From positions 1 through 8,229 of the forward strand of contig CAZYYB010000125.1 of the NCBI GenBank assembly GCA_964651515.1: a DNA stretch of 8,229 bases. Reading direction: 5' to 3'. Made by a program: the position numbers and the translations under genes. Shown piece after piece: positions 6,159 to 8,229 of the stretch. How positions within the stretch are numbered: position 1 is the stretch's first letter; every line of letters begins with the position of its first letter. Origin of the DNA: BOG-1184 sp964651515 (GTDB lineage Bacteria; Fibrobacterota; Chitinivibrionia; Chitinivibrionales; Chitinispirillaceae). The notes below the pieces were generated by a model, which did no database searches, was not told the origin of the DNA, and saw only the letters and a program-made list of their open reading frames with translations.

Positions 6159-6988
6159 CGCCTGTTGAATTCTGCCTTATAACCTTTGCGATCTCGATTT
6201 TTGCCGGCGGCCTGGGATCGCTGCTCGGGCTCGGCGGCGGCCTCATCGTGATTCCCGCGCTCACCCTGCTCCTGCATGTCGATATCCGTTACGCCATCGG
6301 CGCGTCCATCGTGTCGGTGATCGCCACGTCGAGCGGCGCCGCCGCAGCCTATGTCCGCGAGCGCATGACCAACCTGCGCGTGGCGATGGTGCTCGAAATC
6401 GCCACCACGCTCGGCGCGCTGACCGGGGCCTACCTTGCGGGACGCGTCGGAGTCCGGGCGCTCGAAATTCTCTTCGGCCTCATCATGGGGTATTCGGCGA
6501 TCATGATGCTGCGTCGCCGGGAGTCGCGCGGGAGCGTCGGCCGCGCGCCGTGGGCCGACCGGCTCCGTCTTCACGGAAGCTACTTCGACAAGGCGCTCGG
6601 CAGGGAGGTTGCCTATCGGGTGCGCGGCACACGCGTCGGTCTGGCGCTCATGTATATCGCCGGGATCACGAGCGGGCTGCTCGGCATCGGGTCCGGTGCG
6701 CTCAAGGTACCGGCCATGGATCTTGCCATGCGGCTCCCCATCAAGGTCTCGACCGCGACGAGCAACTTCATGATCGGCGTGACCGCCGCCGCCGGGGCGG
6801 GAATCTATTTCATGCGCGGGGATATCGTGCCGCTTATCGCCGCCCCGGTCGCGGTCGGGGTCAGCATCGGCGCGATTCTCGGCTCCCGCATCCTCGGGCG
6901 GATAAAGAGCGAGCGTCTGCGGGCCGCCTTCGTGGCAATCCTGCTCCTGGTTTCGGCGCAGATGCTGCTCAAGGGGATCCTCAAATGA
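6155..6988 (+). CDS. Sulfite exporter TauE/SafE family permease
   Basis: A 277-residue inner-membrane protein of the TauE/SafE (DUF81) family, whose members export sulfite, sulfoacetate or related organic anions. The family's two homologous halves are visible: SLLGLGGGLIVIPAL (22-36) and SGLLGIGSGALKVPAM (173-188). Hydrophobic segments are near 7-40, 46-66, 75-95, 101-119, 161-180, 205-220, 224-246 and 257-275. A charged loop (about 120-160) separates the halves. The start overlaps the upstream fragment by ATGA, and the nearest purine run (AAGGG at 6133-6137) is too far away, so initiation probably depends on coupling or is weak. ATGA overlap with the DUF1634 gene downstream indicates one transcript. 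Substrate cannot be read from sequence; the family assignment is secure. Confidence 0.92.
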   Translation: MTPVEFCLITFAISIFAGGLGSLLGLGGGLIVIPALTLLLHVDIRYAIGASIVSVIATSSGAAAAYVRERMTNLRVAMVLEIATTLGALTGAYLAGRVGVRALEILFGLIMGYSAIMMLRRRESRGSVGRAPWADRLRLHGSYFDKALGREVAYRVRGTRVGLALMYIAGITSGLLGIGSGALKVPAMDLAMRLPIKVSTATSNFMIGVTAAAGAGIYFMRGDIVPLIAAPVAVGVSIGAILGSRILGRIKSERLRAAFVAILLLVSAQMLLKGILK

Positions 6989-7410
6989 CAAAAGAAAGTT
7001 TCCTCCCGCAGGCGGGTCCGCACACCGAAAAGAAGGTGCGCGGTGCGGAACTTGTCATCAGCGCCATTCTGCGCACGGGCGTCGTCGCCAGCATGGGCGT
7101 CATCGCGGTCGGCGCCGTCGTCACGCTCATTCGCCACCCCGCGTATAGCACGTCGGCACGCGAGCTTACCCGTCTCAAGGGCGCCATGACCGCCTGTCCG
7201 CACTCGTTGCGGGAGATCGGGGAGGGCCTTCGCCAGCTTCACGGCCAGGCCTTCGCGGCGCTCGGCCTGCTCCTGCTCATCCTGACGCCGGTCACGCGCG
7301 TCGGCGCCTCGATCCTGATCTTTCTTGCCCTGCGCGACCGGCTCTATGTGCTCATTACCTCGACGGTGTTCCTGCTGCTCCTGCTGTCGTTTTTCCTGGG
7401 GAGAGGGTAG
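6985..7410 (+). CDS. DUF1634 family membrane protein
   Basis: A 141-residue membrane protein resembling DUF1634, a family often encoded directly next to TauE/SafE permeases. It has a charged N-terminus (about 1-20), a membrane segment (about 31-49), a polar loop (50-85) containing GEGLRQLHGQAF, a long hydrophobic segment with the characteristic LLILTPVTRVG (97-107), and a last segment (about 118-138). The ATG overlaps the permease stop as ATGA, giving tight translational coupling, so it is probably an accessory or regulatory subunit of the transporter. This role is inferred from gene association; no biochemical function is established for the family. The transcript is followed by the hairpin block beginning at 7441. 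Confidence 0.85.
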   Translation: MTKESFLPQAGPHTEKKVRGAELVISAILRTGVVASMGVIAVGAVVTLIRHPAYSTSARELTRLKGAMTACPHSLREIGEGLRQLHGQAFAALGLLLLILTPVTRVGASILIFLALRDRLYVLITSTVFLLLLLSFFLGRG

Positions 7411-7440
7411 GGGGTGCTGATAATAAAAAAAAGTTACTGC

Positions 7441-7505
7441 CCAGGTGGGGAAACCGCCTTGCGGTGGTTTCCCCTGGTCGGAGCCGCGCAAAGCCGCGTC
7501 TCCGA
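7441..7505. repeat. Two adjacent hairpins downstream of the DUF1634 gene
   Basis: The first hairpin (7441-7477) pairs GGGGAAACCGCC with GGTGGTTTCCCC (one G-U pair) and an outer CCAG/CTGG, around the loop TTGC. The second (7478-7505) pairs TCGGAG with CTCCGA and an inner CGCG/CGCG. They abut with no gap. A poly-A run (7426-7433) precedes them, and no T tract follows on the plus strand. They may help end transcription or protect the mRNA 3' end, but the design looks more like a palindromic repeat block than a plain terminator. Confidence 0.65.
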
Positions 7506-7518
7506 CGCACCTCTTCCA

Positions 7519-7582
7519 GCGGGGGTGTGCGGCGATGTCCGCCTCCGGCGAACGCCCGCACACCCCCGCAACGCCCCCTTTT
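7519..7582. repeat. Long perfect palindromic stem (14 bp), possible terminator
   Basis: GCGGGGGTGTGCGG (7519-7532) pairs perfectly with CCGCACACCCCCGC (7556-7569). Within the 23-nt loop a smaller CGCC/GGCG hairpin (7540-7543 with 7547-7550) forms, giving a branched structure. A CCCCCTTTT run follows (7574-7581), so plus-strand termination is possible. Frames read across this block are Pro/Arg/Gly-rich and unlike any protein, consistent with non-coding repeat DNA. Confidence 0.65.
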
Positions 7583-7610
7583 AAGGTAGAAAAAAACAGG
7601 AGAAAAGATC

Positions 7611-7770
7611 ATGAGACAAGTTTTTTCTCACAGGCAGTGTGAAAGTCATGAACCAAAGATCTTATGTTTTGTTTTTCGCAGAGGACCCGTGGGTCCCCGC
7701 CAATTTGGCCGCTTATGAAGCACTCCTGCCACGCGCGGGTGACCCGGCTCGGCCATCCAAAAGTAATTGA
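7611..7770 (+). pseudogene. Truncated short frames upstream of the composition junction
   Basis: Two overlapping short frames lie here. ATG 7611 has a well-placed AGGAG (7598-7602, 8 nt spacing) but encodes only 35 residues (stop 7716-7718) of unfamiliar sequence. ATG 7648 in another frame encodes 40 residues (stop 7768-7770) including YVLFFAEDPWVPANLAAYEA, which looks like a genuine beta-strand and helix start of an enzyme fold. Its end coincides with the change to AT-rich DNA. I infer that a gene start was cut off by the rearrangement, perhaps with a frameshift joining the good ribosome site to the second frame. I cannot name the family, and chance is possible. Confidence 0.3.
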
Positions 7771-7814
7771 ATATTATAAATATTGTTTTGGTTTTCATAG
7801 GTGTCGGGCCGGAT

Positions 7815-8228
7815 TCAGTTTTTTTTCGGGAACATCGGAAGAATTGCTATTTTGGAATAGTTTTGATTCCAAAATCCGAAACCGGAGCTTAAGTCAAAGG
7901 GACGAAGAACTCCGGCGAACATTTTTGAGGGAGAAGAGGATTCTGTGAGGGTGGAAATGATAATGGAGTCAGGATTTATTAACCAATAGGAATATTTTGA
8001 GATAGCTTCAAACAGGTGTTGTTCAACATTTACAGGAGTTCCATTAAATGTTTGAAGCATATAAATATATTCATTAGTTTCGCCATCATCAGAAAAATAT
8101 GGGAGATAAACTAAATATGTTAATCCGTATTTGGAAAAATATTCAAGTTGAATTTCATAAGATTGGGGAAGCGAATAATTAGTTTCTGTTCGGGATAGCC
8201 CTTTTACGGCACTTGCCGGACGTCTTGA
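7815..8228 (-). CDS. Unidentified AT-rich gene on the minus strand (5' end outside window)
   Basis: The frame is open from the right edge to TGA at 7815-7817, 137 residues without a stop. Methionine 8058-8060 is internal, since in-frame coding-like sequence continues upstream of it (SLPQSYEIQLEYFSKYGLTY, then LVYLPYFSDDGETNEYIY). The product is rich in Tyr, Phe, Ser and Asn, ends near FGFWNQNYSKIAIL and PMFPKKN, has no obvious membrane segment, and matches no family I recognise. Codon use (AAT, ATT, TAT, TTT) is strongly AT-biased, unlike every other gene in the window. Opposite orientation, different composition and the adjacent junction point to acquired DNA. Being long and open in AT-rich sequence, where stops are frequent, is the main evidence that it is coding. 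Confidence 0.65.
   Translation of the reverse strand, partial: SRRPASAVKGLSRTETNYSLPQSYEIQLEYFSKYGLTYLVYLPYFSDDGETNEYIYMLQTFNGTPVNVEQHLFEAISKYSYWLINPDSIIISTLTESSSPSKMFAGVLRPFDLSSGFGFWNQNYSKIAILPMFPKKN
7849..7875. repeat. 10-bp perfect inverted repeat inside the minus-strand gene
   Basis: ATTTTGGAAT (7849-7858) pairs perfectly with ATTCCAAAAT (7866-7875) around a 7-nt loop, near the 3' end of the unidentified minus-strand gene. It is AT-rich, so weak as an RNA structure. It may be a protein-binding site or coincidence within the coding sequence. Confidence 0.4.
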
Positions 8229-8229
8229 C

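Noticed and set aside
6146..7563. Long minus-strand open frames (281 and 252 codons) opposite TauE/SafE and DUF1634
   Set aside because: Low-complexity Arg/Asp/Gly/His translations with no motif; antisense shadows of recognised genes.
7441..7582. CRISPR array or integron attC site
   Set aside because: The hairpins differ from each other, with no regular spacers, no repeated unit and no recognisable attC core sites.
7445..7642. Frames across the hairpin block on both strands
   Set aside because: Translations are Pro/Arg/Gly-rich and arise from the palindromes; the DNA looks structural, not coding.
7664..7948. 94-codon plus-strand frame across the composition junction
   Set aside because: It spans two DNA types and lies antisense to the better-supported minus-strand gene; no motif seen.

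Overview
This is a GC-rich bacterial chromosomal window with compact, mostly plus-strand genes. Several products carry signal peptides or are membrane proteins. A degraded C-terminal tail near 1.1 kb resembles the FlgD-Ig / type IX-secretion-like tails of Fibrobacterota, Bacteroidota and related Gram-negative bacteria. I cannot fix the lineage from the sequence. Two zones are visibly more AT-rich than the rest, a nucleotidyltransferase module (about 5.22-5.78 kb) and the right end (after about 7.76 kb), and both look acquired or rearranged.

Layout. Bases 1-750 are the C-terminal part of pyruvate phosphate dikinase, followed by two hairpins, the second a clear intrinsic terminator. Bases 853-1302 hold no intact gene, but contain the decayed 3' end of a secreted-protein gene and a strong inverted repeat. 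A two-gene operon follows (12 nt gap): a YibE/F-family membrane protein (1303-2520) and an exported purple-acid-phosphatase-like metallophosphoesterase fused to a YVTN-type beta-propeller (2533-4890). After a 348-nt spacer comes a small accessory module: an AbiEii-like nucleotidyltransferase (5239-5781) overlapping a 65-residue protein (5774-5971). That runs into a short fragment resembling a WG-type repeat protein (5961-6158), which overlaps a TauE/SafE permease gene (6155-6988) by ATGA. The permease gene in turn overlaps a DUF1634 membrane protein gene (6985-7410) by ATGA.

The last 0.8 kb is different. Three back-to-back hairpins (7441-7569) form a non-coding palindromic block. Next come short truncated plus-strand frames, then an abrupt change to AT-rich DNA with a minus-strand gene (7815-8228) that enters from beyond the right edge and that I do not recognise.

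Functionally, the PPDK end is central carbon metabolism. The YibE/F-phosphoesterase pair suggests an envelope function of unknown substrate. TauE/SafE plus DUF1634 is a commonly seen anion-export pairing. The best candidates for something undescribed are the nucleotidyltransferase plus small-partner module, the phosphoesterase-propeller fusion beside YibE/F, and the palindromic block. None is proven novel from sequence alone.
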